Source: Rhodopseudomonas sp. P2A-2r | GTDB taxonomy: Bacteria; Pseudomonadota; Alphaproteobacteria; Rhizobiales; Xanthobacteraceae | DNA: 64,000 nt | Direction of reading: 5' to 3' | Assembly (NCBI RefSeq): GCF_026015985.1 | Contig: NZ_CP110389.1 | Span: 558,001 to 622,000 of the forward strand | Part shown: in pieces, positions 56,523 to 64,000 of the stretch | Position numbering within the stretch: position 1 is the stretch's first letter | Layout of the letters: each line of letters opens with the position of its first letter | The notes under the pieces: model-generated | Told to the model about the DNA's origin: nothing | The model's database searches: none | Seen by the model: the letters and a program-made list of their open reading frames with translations, nothing else | Translations under genes and position numbers: made by a program

Positions 56523-57422
56523 ATGAGCAGCACCGTCGCTCCTCTCAACGAACCCGCCGCCGCGCGTACTTCGGCGCTGGCGGCTACGTTCCAGCACACG
56601 TGCTATATCCTCGGCGAAAACCGCGTCACCGCCTTCGCATTCGGACTGCTGGTGCTGATCGTGTTCGCCGCAGTGTTCGGTCCGGCCATCGTGCCCTGGG
56701 ATCCGCTGGCCTCCGACACCGCGCAGGCGCTGAAGCCGCCGTCGGTGGCGCACTGGTTCGGCACCGACCAGCTTGGCCGCGACATTTTCAGCCGCGTGAT
56801 TGTGGCAACAAGGCTGGACTTCTTCATCGCCATCGCCTCGGTGCTGCTGGTGTTCGCCATGGGCGGCCTCGCCGGCATCGCGTCCGGCTATTTCGGCGGC
56901 TGGACCGACCGCATCGTCGGCCGCATCAGCGACACCATCATGGCGTTTCCGCTGTTCGTGCTGGCCATGGGCATCGTCGCCGCACTCGGCAACACCGTGC
57001 AGAACATCATCATCGCCACCGCCATCGTGAACTTCCCGCTCTATGCCCGCGTCGCCCGCGCCGAGGCCAACGTCCGCCGCGACGCCGGCTTCGTGCAGGC
57101 GGCGCGGCTGTCCGGTAACAGTGAGATGCGCATCCTCCTGGTGCATATCCTGCCGAACATCATGCCGATCATGATCGTGCAGATGTCGCTGACCATGGGC
57201 TACGCCATCCTCAACGCCGCCGGCCTGTCCTTCATCGGCCTCGGCGTGCGGCCGCCCACGGCGGAATGGGGCATCATGGTCGCCGAGGGCGCCTCGTTCA
57301 TGGTGTCCGGCGAATGGTGGATCGCCTTGTTTCCCGGCCTGGCGCTGATGATCGCGGTGTTCTGCTTCAACCTGCTCGGCGACGGTCTGCGCGATATCGT
57401 CGATCCCTCCCGGAGGACGTGA
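56523..57422 (+). CDS. Peptide/nickel-type ABC transporter permease (DppC-like)
   Basis: A 299-residue permease with six helices and the OppC signature (PWDPLASDTAQALKPPSVAH, HWFGTDQLGRDIFSRVI in part, then QAARLSGNSEMRILLVHILPN as the EAA loop). GGTGAG precedes the ATG, four bases after the DppB-like gene ends. It pairs with the DppB-like protein. Confidence 0.9.
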   Translation: MSSTVAPLNEPAAARTSALAATFQHTCYILGENRVTAFAFGLLVLIVFAAVFGPAIVPWDPLASDTAQALKPPSVAHWFGTDQLGRDIFSRVIVATRLDFFIAIASVLLVFAMGGLAGIASGYFGGWTDRIVGRISDTIMAFPLFVLAMGIVAALGNTVQNIIIATAIVNFPLYARVARAEANVRRDAGFVQAARLSGNSEMRILLVHILPNIMPIMIVQMSLTMGYAILNAAGLSFIGLGVRPPTAEWGIMVAEGASFMVSGEWWIALFPGLALMIAVFCFNLLGDGLRDIVDPSRRT

Positions 57423-57442
57423 GGATGGCAACACAGCTCCAC

Positions 57443-57605
57443 TCTCGTGTCCCGGGCGCAGCGCAGTACGGAGCGAAGCGACGTCGTGCGCTGCAGAACC
57501 GGGACCCATTTGGATCGTTGATCAACGCCTGGCGCGATCCCGGATCTGCGCAGCATCACTGCGCGCCTGCGGCGCTGCGTGCTGCAGCGCGTCCGGGAAA
57601 CGAGA
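57443..57605. repeat. Palindromic intergenic repeat, family A copy 3
   Basis: CTCGTGTCCCGGGCGCAGCG and, later, CGCTGCAGAACCGGGACCC, then GATCCCGGATCTGCGCAGCA and GCGTCCGGGAAACGAGA. The two ends are inverted copies of one another. It fills the gap between the DppC-like and DppD-like genes. Confidence 0.7.
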
Positions 57606-57618
57606 CGGAGTTTTGCTC

Positions 57619-58824
57619 ATGACCGCCCGGCCCCTGCTCGATGTCCATGACCTCACCGTCGAATTCGCCACCCGGCGCGGCATCGTCAAGGCGGTGCAGC
57701 ACGTCAACATCTCCGTCGCCAAGGGCGAGACGCTGGGCATCGTCGGCGAGTCCGGCTCCGGCAAGTCGGTCACCTCCTATGCGGTGATGCGGATCCTCGA
57801 TCGCGCCGGCTCCATCGCCGAGGGCTCGGTGATGTTCTCCGGCGTCGACATCAAGGGCGCGACCGAGAGCCAGATGCGCGACCTGCGCGGGCGAGAGATC
57901 TCGATGATCTTCCAGAACCCGCGCGCGGCGCTGAACCCGATCCGCAAGGTCGGCGACCAGATCGAGGACGTGCTGCGTCAGCACCTTCAGTCGGCAGCCG
58001 GCGACCGCGGCGAGAAGGCCATCGCGGCGCTGGAGGCGGTGAAGATCGCGCGTCCCCGCGAGCGCTATCACGCCTATCCGTTCGAACTGTCGGGCGGCAT
58101 GTGCCAGCGCGTGGTGATCGCGCTGGCACTGGCCTGCAATCCGCAACTGCTGATCGCCGACGAGCCGACCACCGGCCTCGACGTCACCACGCAGAAGGCG
58201 GTGATGGACCTGATCGTCGAACTGACCAAAAGCCGCGGCATGTCGACCATCCTGATCACCCACGACCTCGGCCTCGCCGCCGCCTATTGCGACCGCGTCG
58301 TGGTGATGGAGAAGGGCAGGGTGGTGGAGACCGCTTTGTCGGCGGACATTTTTGCCAATCCGCAGCACCCCTACACGAAGAAACTGATGCAGGCGACGCC
58401 GCGGCTGGGGATTTCGTTGCGCGATCTGCTGCCGCCGGAAGAGCGCGCGGCGATGCCGGTGTTCAGCTCTCCCCTTGCTTCCTTCACCTCTCCCCAGCGG
58501 GAGAGGTCGGAGCCTCGCGTAGCGAGGCTCCGGGAGAGGGGAGCCACAAACGCCGTCGCCCGCGGCACCCTCTCCCTGACCCTCCCCCACAAGGGGGAGG
58601 GGACACTCCGGCCGTGTCCCAGCCCCTCCTCGTCATCGACAATCTCGTCAAGGAATACCCTCGCCAGGGCGCTACAGCGAGCCTCGCAAAATTGTTTTCG
58701 CGAAAACCCGCGGCCGAGCCGGATCATTTTCGCGCCGTCGACGGCATCAGCTTCACGGTCGGCCACGGCGAGAGCGTGGGTCTGGTCGGCGAGTCCGGCT
58801 GCGGCAAGTCGACGACATCGATGA
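57619..58824 (+). CDS. Peptide-type ABC transporter ATPase (DppD-like) with repeat-derived C-terminus
   Basis: From ATG 57619 (CGGAG upstream) the first about 282 residues form a complete DppD/OppD ATPase: Walker A GESGSGKS, FQNPRAALNPI, LSGGMCQR, ADEPTTGLDV, ITHDLGLAAAYC and the CxxP-free family tail YTKKLMQATPRLG. Near 58465 a family C palindromic repeat begins and the usual stop is gone. The frame reads through the repeat (SPLASFTSPQRERS...) and runs 211 bases into the next gene in a different frame, ending at 58824. The last about 119 residues thus have no family counterpart. Activity of the ATPase core may be retained. Confidence 0.85.
   Translation: MTARPLLDVHDLTVEFATRRGIVKAVQHVNISVAKGETLGIVGESGSGKSVTSYAVMRILDRAGSIAEGSVMFSGVDIKGATESQMRDLRGREISMIFQNPRAALNPIRKVGDQIEDVLRQHLQSAAGDRGEKAIAALEAVKIARPRERYHAYPFELSGGMCQRVVIALALACNPQLLIADEPTTGLDVTTQKAVMDLIVELTKSRGMSTILITHDLGLAAAYCDRVVVMEKGRVVETALSADIFANPQHPYTKKLMQATPRLGISLRDLLPPEERAAMPVFSSPLASFTSPQRERSEPRVARLRERGATNAVARGTLSLTLPHKGEGTLRPCPSPSSSSTISSRNTLARALQRASQNCFRENPRPSRIIFAPSTASASRSATARAWVWSASPAAASRRHR
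58466..58607. repeat. Palindromic repeat, family C copy 4, inside the DppD-like gene end
   Basis: CTCTCCCCTTGCTTCCTTCA, CTCTCCCCAGCGGGAGAGG, TCGGAGCCTCGCGTAGCGAG, and then the CCCTCCCCCACAAGGGGG and AGGGG arm. It matches the repeat at 55345. It replaces the end of the upstream gene and precedes the GTG start of the next ATPase gene by seven bases. Confidence 0.75.
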
Positions 58825-59456
58825 TGGTGATGCGGCTGATCGACAAGTCGTCGGGCACCATCACCTTCGACGGCGATGATATCGGCGCGATCCCGCCCAA
58901 TGCCTTCGCCCGTCTTCCGTTGCGCAAAAACATCCAGATGGTGTTTCAGGATCCCACCGACAGCCTCAACCCGCGCTTCACTGCGGCGCGGGCCATCGCC
59001 GATCCGATCATGCAGCTCGGCGATATCAAGGGCGGCGACGCGCTGCGGGCGAAGTGCGAGGATCTGGCGCGCCAGGTCGGGCTGCCGCTGGATCTGCTGG
59101 ATCGCTTTCCGCATCAGATGTCCGGCGGCCAGAAGGCTCGCGTCGGCATCGCCCGAGCTATCGCGCTACAACCGAAACTGGTGATCCTCGACGAGCCCAC
59201 CGCGGCGCTCGACGTTTCCGTGCAGGCGGTGGTGCTGAACCTGCTGCAGGACCTCAAGCAGTCCATGGGGATGAGCTATCTGTTCGTGTCGCACGATTTG
59301 AATGTGGTGCGCTTGTTGTGCGATCGTGTCATCGTGATGCGGTCCGGGCGAATCGTCGAGCAGGGCCAGACCGAGGCCGTGCTCGACGCACCGAAGGACG
59401 ACTATACAAGAGAGCTGCTGTCGGCGATCCCGCATCCGCCGCTGCCGGTTCACTGA
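58614..59456 (+). CDS. Peptide-type ABC transporter ATPase (DppF-like)
   Basis: A 280-residue ATPase with GESGCGKST (59-67), FQDPTDSLNPRF, MSGGQKARVGIARAIALQP, LDEPTAALDVSVQ and SHDLNVVRLLC. It is the second ATPase of the importer. GTG 58614 (VSQPLLVIDNLVKEY) is the family start; the much longer frame upstream runs through the DppD-like gene and is not coding. No clear ribosome site is visible, as the preceding bases are repeat-derived. Confidence 0.88.
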   Translation: MSQPLLVIDNLVKEYPRQGATASLAKLFSRKPAAEPDHFRAVDGISFTVGHGESVGLVGESGCGKSTTSMMVMRLIDKSSGTITFDGDDIGAIPPNAFARLPLRKNIQMVFQDPTDSLNPRFTAARAIADPIMQLGDIKGGDALRAKCEDLARQVGLPLDLLDRFPHQMSGGQKARVGIARAIALQPKLVILDEPTAALDVSVQAVVLNLLQDLKQSMGMSYLFVSHDLNVVRLLCDRVIVMRSGRIVEQGQTEAVLDAPKDDYTRELLSAIPHPPLPVH

Positions 59457-59479
59457 AGCGCAACGGAAGAAGGACCATC

Positions 59480-59659
59480 GTGGCCGAACCGCTTGACGAC
59501 TATATCGACGCCGTGGCGTCCGCTCTGGGATTGCCGATCGAAGAGTCCTGGAAGCCTGCCGTGTGCGCCAATCTCGCCGTTACGCTGAAGATGGCGCGCA
59601 TGGTCGACGAATTTTCCCTTCCCGATGAAATCGAGCCCGCCAGTGTCTTTGCAGCCTGA
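59480..59659 (+). CDS. atzG: AtzG-like DUF4089 protein (amidase partner)
   Basis: A 59-residue helical protein of the DUF4089 family, with DYIDAVASALGLPI and then VCANLAVTLKMARMVDEFSLP. In Pseudomonas ADP AtzG binds AtzE and is needed for a stable, active 1-carboxybiuret hydrolase; HpxX of the oxalurate/purine pathway in Klebsiella is the related protein. AAGAAGGA precedes the GTG at 59480. The 3' end overlaps the amidase gene. Confidence 0.85.
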   Translation: MAEPLDDYIDAVASALGLPIEESWKPAVCANLAVTLKMARMVDEFSLPDEIEPASVFAA

Positions 59660-61064
59660 TCCCGCAATCATGGCCGATGGCGAATGGCTGCCCGCAGCCG
59701 ACATCGCTAGAGCGGTGGCGGCGAAGAGGATCACTGCGCTCGCGGTGACCGAGGCGGCGCTGGCGCGGATCGCCGTGCACGATCCGGTGCTCAACGCGTT
59801 CACCGACGTCACTGCCGAGCGCGCCCGCGCCAAGGCCCGTGCGGTCGATGCCGCCATCGCCGCCGGCGACACTGTCGGCCGGCTGGCCGGCGTGCCGTTC
59901 GCGGTGAAGAATCTGTTCGACCTCGCGGGCCTGCCGACCCGCGCCGGCTCGAAGATCAACCGCGACCGGCCGGTCTCCACCCGCGATGCCACGCTCGTCG
60001 AGCGCATGGAAGCCGCCGGTGCCGTGCTGGTCGGCGGACTCAACATGGGCGAATACGCCTATGACTTCACCGGCGAGAATGTCCATGACGGCGCCTCGCG
60101 CAATCCCCATGACATCACGCGGATGACCGGCGGCTCGTCGGGCGGCTCCGGCGGCGCGGTGGGCGGCGGTCTGGTGCCGCTGGCGCTGGGCTCGGACACC
60201 AACGGCTCGATCCGGGTGCCGTCGTCGTTCTGCGGCATCTTCGGCCTCAAGCCGACCTATGGCCGCCTGTCGCGGGCGCACTCGTTTCCCTTCGTCGCCA
60301 GCTTCGACCATCTCGGCCCGTTCGCGCGCACGGTTGAAGATCTCGCTTTGTCCTACGATGCCATGCAGGGGCCGGACGCGGAGGACGCCGCCTGCTCGAC
60401 GCGCGATATCGAACCGGTGAGTTCGCTGCTGGCGCAGGACATCGGCGGCCTCCGGATCGCGCTGGCGGGCGGCTACTTCAGGGCCAACCTGTTTCCGGAA
60501 GCGAAGGAAGCTGTGGCCCGCGTCGCCAAGGCGCTCGGCGTCACCCGCGAGGTCGAATTGCAGGAGGTGGCGCGTGCCCGTTCGGCGGCTTACGTGATCT
60601 CCACTGTTGAGGGCGCCTCGCTGCATCTCGACCGGCTGCGCATGCGGCCGAACGATTTCGATCCCGCGGTGCGCGACCGGCTGCTGGCCGGCGCCATGGT
60701 GCCGGCGCCTTTGGTCGACCGCGCGCAAAAATTCCGCCGCTGGTACCGCGCCCGCGTCCTCGAACTGTTCAAGGACGTCGACGTGATCATCGCGCCGTCG
60801 ACGCCCTGCGTGGCGCCGAAGCTGGGCCAGCAAACCTTCGTGCTCGACGGCGTCGAGCTGCCGGTGCGCGCCAATATCGGCATCCACACCCAGCCGATCT
60901 CCTTCATAGGCCTGCCGGTCGTCGCGGTCCCGGTGCCGCTGGAACCGATGCCGATCGGTGTCCAGATCATCGCCGCCCCGTGGCGGGAAGACATCGCATT
61001 GCGCGTCGCTTACGCGCTGCAACAGGCCGGCGTCGCCGCAGCCCCACGCCCCAAAGGATTCTGA
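59625..61064 (+). CDS. atzE: AtzE-family amidohydrolase (amidase signature)
   Basis: A 479-residue (or slightly shorter) enzyme of the amidase signature family. The Ser-cisSer-Lys triad is visible: Lys95 (FAVKNLF), Ser171 (GGSSGGSGG) and Ser195 ([10 protein letters not shown]). The AtzE-type features [11 protein letters not shown] and RNPHDITRM are present. AtzE removes the amide from 1-carboxybiuret in cyanuric acid breakdown; the HpxY-like enzymes act in ureide breakdown. Starts at 59625 (ATG), 59643 (GTG) or 59670 (ATG) are possible; the first two overlap the atzG end. The substrate is inferred from the neighbours. Confidence 0.88.
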   Translation: MKSSPPVSLQPDPAIMADGEWLPAADIARAVAAKRITALAVTEAALARIAVHDPVLNAFTDVTAERARAKARAVDAAIAAGDTVGRLAGVPFAVKNLFDLAGLPTRAGSKINRDRPVSTRDATLVERMEAAGAVLVGGLNMGEYAYDFTGENVHDGASRNPHDITRMTGGSSGGSGGAVGGGLVPLALGSDTNGSIRVPSSFCGIFGLKPTYGRLSRAHSFPFVASFDHLGPFARTVEDLALSYDAMQGPDAEDAACSTRDIEPVSSLLAQDIGGLRIALAGGYFRANLFPEAKEAVARVAKALGVTREVELQEVARARSAAYVISTVEGASLHLDRLRMRPNDFDPAVRDRLLAGAMVPAPLVDRAQKFRRWYRARVLELFKDVDVIIAPSTPCVAPKLGQQTFVLDGVELPVRANIGIHTQPISFIGLPVVAVPVPLEPMPIGVQIIAAPWREDIALRVAYALQQAGVAAAPRPKGF

Positions 61065-61066
61065 CC

Positions 61067-61465
61067 ATGGATATCGATCTTCCCGACGTGCTGGCCGAGG
61101 TCGGCGCTGCGTTCGCGCGCTATGAAGCGGCGCTCGTCAGCAACGACACTGCGGTACTCGGCGAATTGTTCCGCAACGATCCCCGCACCCTGCGCTACGG
61201 CATCGACGAGAACCTCTACGGCTACGACGCCATCCAGGCGTTTCGCGGCGCCCGCTCCCCGGTCGGATTGATGCGCCGCACCGATAGGACGGTGATCTCG
61301 TCCTATGGCCGCGACACCGCGGTGGCTTCGACCCTGTTCTACCGCGACAGCGCGCCCGGCAAGGTCGGCCGGCAGATGCAGACCTGGATCCGCTTCCCGG
61401 AAGGCTGGCGGATCGTCGCCGCCCATGTCAGCATTATCGACGAGTCGCAGGGCAGCAAGGCGTGA
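61067..61465 (+). CDS. DUF3225 protein (HpxZ/AtzH-like)
   Basis: A 132-residue SnoaL-like (NTF2-fold) protein of the DUF3225 family, with [39 protein letters not shown] and [17 protein letters not shown]. HpxZ of the oxalurate operon and AtzH, shown to be a 1,3-dicarboxyurea amidohydrolase, are in this family. Its placement after AtzG/AtzE supports the same pathway. ATG 61067 lies two bases after the amidase stop. Confidence 0.8.
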   Translation: MDIDLPDVLAEVGAAFARYEAALVSNDTAVLGELFRNDPRTLRYGIDENLYGYDAIQAFRGARSPVGLMRRTDRTVISSYGRDTAVASTLFYRDSAPGKVGRQMQTWIRFPEGWRIVAAHVSIIDESQGSKA

Positions 61466-61472
61466 GACATTC

Positions 61473-62207
61473 ATGAGTTTCGACGACATGGCGGCACTGC
61501 CGGGAGCGCGCAAGCCGCGCCTGAAGGCCGGTGTGGCCGCGATCGGTCGCGTCAATGCAACTCCGGTCAAGATCACCCGCGCCGAGGAACTGCGTCTGCA
61601 ACTGGCCGACGAGATCGTCCGCGGCGTGCTGGCGCCGGGCGCCGCGCTCGATGAGACCGACATTGCCGAACGCTTCAACGTGTCGCGGACCCCGGTGCGC
61701 GAGGCGCTGCGCCAGCTCGGCGCCAGCGGTCTGGTGGACTCCCGCGCCCATCGCGGCGCCGTGGTGGCGCGGCCGTCGCTGGAGCGGCTGACCGGCATGT
61801 TCGAGGCGATGGCCGAACTGGAGGCCATGTGCGCCGGCTTTGCCGCCGAACGGATGCCGCCGCTGCAGCGCCATGCGCTGGAAGCGATCCACGAGGAATT
61901 GCGGGTGCTAAGCTACGACGGCAATCCGGATCGTTTCCACGAGGTCAACGAACGCTTCCACAACGCCATCTATGCCGGCGCGCAGAACGACTACATCGCC
62001 GAAATCACACTGGCGACGCGGGTCCGCGTGCAGCCGTTCCGCCGCGCCCAGTTCCGCAATCTCGGGCGTTTAGCGAAGTCGCAGATGGAGCACGACCGCG
62101 TCGTCGTCGCGATCATGCGCGGCGACCGCATCGGTGCGGCGAATGCCATGCGCGCGCATATCGAACTGGTGCGCGGCGAGTATGAGCTTTACGCGGTGTC
62201 GGTGTAG
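61473..62207 (+). CDS. GntR-family transcriptional regulator, FCD type
   Basis: A 244-residue regulator with a winged helix-turn-helix (DIAERFNVSRTPVREALRQL, about 45-95) and a FCD ligand-binding domain (about 105-235; HEVNERFHNAIYAGAQN, with the metal-binding Asp/His pattern). It is the last gene of the ABC/atz-like run (eight bases after DUF3225) and is the natural candidate regulator of it. The effector may be a pathway intermediate. AtzR of the Pseudomonas system is of the LysR type, so the regulation differs. Confidence 0.88.
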   Translation: MSFDDMAALPGARKPRLKAGVAAIGRVNATPVKITRAEELRLQLADEIVRGVLAPGAALDETDIAERFNVSRTPVREALRQLGASGLVDSRAHRGAVVARPSLERLTGMFEAMAELEAMCAGFAAERMPPLQRHALEAIHEELRVLSYDGNPDRFHEVNERFHNAIYAGAQNDYIAEITLATRVRVQPFRRAQFRNLGRLAKSQMEHDRVVVAIMRGDRIGAANAMRAHIELVRGEYELYAVSV

Positions 62208-62212
62208 GGCCT

Positions 62213-62358
62213 TCTCGTGTTCCCCGGACGCGGTGCACTGCGCCGCATAGCGGCGTGGTGCGCCGCAGATCCGGGGCCCCGCTTCGCCGGACGGGAGAAC
62301 CGGGATCCCGGATCTGCGGAGCGGCATAAGAATGCCGCACCGCGTCCGGGACACGAGA
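62213..62358. repeat. Palindromic intergenic repeat, family A copy 4
   Basis: TCTCGTGTTCCCCGGACGCG with GTGCACTGCGCC is mirrored by GGCATAAGAATGCCGCACCG and CGTCCGGGACACGAGA. The ends form a near-perfect long inverted pair between the convergent GntR and allophanate-hydrolase genes, a good place for a two-way terminator. Confidence 0.75.
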
Positions 62359-62359
62359 C

Positions 62360-64000
62360 CTACTTCCCCGCACCCTCTGCCGCATAAGCCCGCCAGCCGC
62401 CGAAGCCGGAGATGTCGCGGGCGCCTTGCAGCGCTGCGGGCTCGGCGAGGAATCCCTTCACGCTGGTGCCATCCGCGAGCTGCAGCGTGCCGATTGCCAT
62501 TGGCGATGGAATCGCGGCGACGAATTCGCCGAACGCCGCCGCCGTCAGCGCCCAGATTTCCACGGCGATCGCCGAACCGGTGCCGGCCGCGACCCGCAGT
62601 AACCCGGGCTTGGCCGGCGTGGTGCCGTCGAGCGCATAGAAATTGTAGTCCGGCGCGGTGGCGGTCGCCTTGAGCAGGCGGCCGCGGCGCGACGTCAGTT
62701 CACCATTCAGCGCCATGCCGGATAGGTGCGCGCCGACCACGGCGATGGCGATCTCGTCGCCGCGCAATGCAGCGGGCAGTGCCGCCAGCGGCGGCTGCGG
62801 CAGCTTGCTGGCGCCCATGGTGAGTCCGGTATCGGCATGAAACACCCGGCCGATGCTGGCGAGATCCGCGTCGTGCCCGGCCGGCGCCAGCAGGGTGATG
62901 CCGAACGGAATGCCGTCGGCCCGCATCGCCGATGGCAGAGCGAGCCCGCACAGGTCGAGCAGATTGACGAAGTTGGTGTAGGTGCCGAGCCTTGAGTTGA
63001 GCTCGATCGGATTGGCCAGCACCTGGGCCGTGGTGTAGGCGGTCGGCGCGGTCGGCAGCACCAGCGCGTCGATCTCCGCGAACGCCGTCTCGGCGGAGCG
63101 CTTGAGGTCCTGCAGCTTGTACAACGCGGCGAAGGTGTCCGTCGCGCTCTGCCGCGCGCCGGCGATGGTGATCTCGCGCGTCACCGGATGAATAGCGTCG
63201 GGCGCCGAGGCCAGCAGGTCGCGGATCACCAGCAGGCGTTCGGCCACCCATGGCCCGTCATAAAGCAGCCGCGCGGTTTCATAGAACGGCTCGATGTCGA
63301 ACTCGACCAGCGTGGCGCCGAGCGACGTCCATCGCTTCAGCGCGTCGCCATAGGCTTTCTCGGATACCGTATCGCCGAAGAAGATCAGCTGGCCGTTGCG
63401 CGGCACGCCCAGCCGCAGCGCCTTGGGAAATTCTGTCAGTGCGCCGACCTCGCGCGGGCGTGAAAACGAGTCCTGCGGATCGTAGCCGCCCATTATGTCG
63501 AGCGCCGTCATCGCGTCATCGACGGTCAGCGCGAAGATCGACACGCAGTCCAGCGTCCGGCATGCCGGCACCACGCCGGCGGTAGGCACCAGGCCGAGGC
63601 TTGGCTTGAGGCCGACGATGTTGTTGAGCATCGCCGGCACCCGGCCGGAGCCGGCGGTATCGGTGCCGAGCGAGAACGGCACCAGCCCTGCGGAGACGGC
63701 AACCGCGGAGCCGGAGCTCGAGCCGCCCGGCACCAGGTCGTCGCGCACCGCGTTCTTCGGAATGCCGTAGGGCGAGCGCACGCCGACGAGACCCGTCGCG
63801 AACTGGTCGAGATTGGTCTTGCCGATGACGATGGCGCCGGCGGCGCGCAGCCGCGCCACGGCGCTGGCGTCGCGGGTCGGCGTATAGGCGAAGGCCGGGC
63901 AGGCGGCGGTGGTCGGCAGGCCGGCCACATCGATATTGTCCTTCACTGCCACCGGCACGCCGTACAGCGGGAGCGTCGACGCGTCCTTAGCTGACAGCGC
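62360..64000 (-). CDS. atzF: Allophanate hydrolase (AtzF family), N-terminus outside window
   Basis: The C-terminal 546 residues of an AtzF/DUR2-type allophanate hydrolase. The amidase domain shows Lys in VAVKDNIDVAG, Ser in VPGGSSSGSAVAV and Ser in GTDTAGSGRVPA. The C-terminal domain (about the last 130 residues; VVGAHLSGMALNGELT) acts on N-carboxyurea, the product of the first. The enzyme converts allophanate to ammonia and carbon dioxide, the final step of biuret, urea-carboxylase or cyanuric-acid routes. The gene is convergent with the ABC/AtzG/AtzE run. Start and upstream partners lie beyond 64000. Confidence 0.9.
   Translation of the reverse strand, partial: ALSAKDASTLPLYGVPVAVKDNIDVAGLPTTAACPAFAYTPTRDASAVARLRAAGAIVIGKTNLDQFATGLVGVRSPYGIPKNAVRDDLVPGGSSSGSAVAVSAGLVPFSLGTDTAGSGRVPAMLNNIVGLKPSLGLVPTAGVVPACRTLDCVSIFALTVDDAMTALDIMGGYDPQDSFSRPREVGALTEFPKALRLGVPRNGQLIFFGDTVSEKAYGDALKRWTSLGATLVEFDIEPFYETARLLYDGPWVAERLLVIRDLLASAPDAIHPVTREITIAGARQSATDTFAALYKLQDLKRSAETAFAEIDALVLPTAPTAYTTAQVLANPIELNSRLGTYTNFVNLLDLCGLALPSAMRADGIPFGITLLAPAGHDADLASIGRVFHADTGLTMGASKLPQPPLAALPAALRGDEIAIAVVGAHLSGMALNGELTSRRGRLLKATATAPDYNFYALDGTTPAKPGLLRVAAGTGSAIAVEIWALTAAAFGEFVAAIPSPMAIGTLQLADGTSVKGFLAEPAALQGARDISGFGGWRAYAAEGAGK

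Noticed and set aside
58101..58613. Apparent long N-terminal extension of the DppF-like ATPase
   Set aside because: It crosses the DppD-like coding region in another frame and the family start is the GTG at 58614.

Overview
The window is high-GC chromosomal DNA from an alphaproteobacterium, most likely a member of the Nitrobacteraceae (Bradyrhizobium, Rhodopseudomonas, Tardiphaga or a relative). The evidence is the protein content: a RegA/ActR-type regulator, a DUF1236 protein, MmcB, a CioAB-type oxidase, a class III cyclase with CHASE2, and sulfonate and peptide ABC systems. Several dispersed palindromic intergenic repeat families also fit that family. The assignment is inference from gene content. 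I saw no rRNA, tRNA or CRISPR array.

Layout. 1-1198: partial GGDEF/EAL protein, minus strand, frame-broken. 1714-6132: sulfonate operon ssuA-ssuD-ssuC-ssuB-flavin reductase, with an in-frame stop in ssuD. 6192-14678 (minus): type I secretion operon made of an RTX/FecR secreted protein (frameshifted), the secretion ABC protein, the HlyD fusion protein and a CHASE2 adenylate cyclase. A LapG-like cysteine protease is divergent from it (14913-15722). 15868-17671: a MITE-like element abutting a chemoreceptor gene. 17826-26478: a hypothetical protein, a luciferase-like oxidoreductase, HtpX, an OmpA protein, a broken MFS gene, ChrA and a PHB-depolymerase-like esterase. 26574-34210: hybrid histidine kinase, DUF1236 protein, broken desaturase, small membrane protein, metallo-hydrolase, VWA protein, MmcB. 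34399-39419: RegA-type regulator, MFS, VOC and CMD proteins, amino-acid binding protein, L,D-transpeptidase. 39718-45068: cytochrome bd-type CioAB oxidase with a DUF2474 subunit, a thioredoxin/CcdA pair, a small exported protein and an ECF sigma factor, with CRP/FNR-like palindromes between them. 45141-49676: a three-gene phosphorelay operon. 49829-53285: a sugar-phosphate-type binding protein and tonB-exbD-exbB. 53688-64000: a peptide-type ABC importer followed by AtzG, AtzE and HpxZ/AtzH homologues and a GntR regulator, with a convergent AtzF-type allophanate hydrolase. Together these look like a uptake-plus-degradation locus for a ureide- or biuret-like nitrogen compound.

Two themes stand out. 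Six genes are interrupted: GGDEF/EAL, ssuD, the RTX protein, an MFS transporter, the desaturase and cydB. Four of these are single-base losses in short homopolymers, which may reflect either real decay or sequencing error. Palindromic repeats of at least four families sit in many intergenic gaps, and one has replaced the end of the peptide-transporter ATPase gene.
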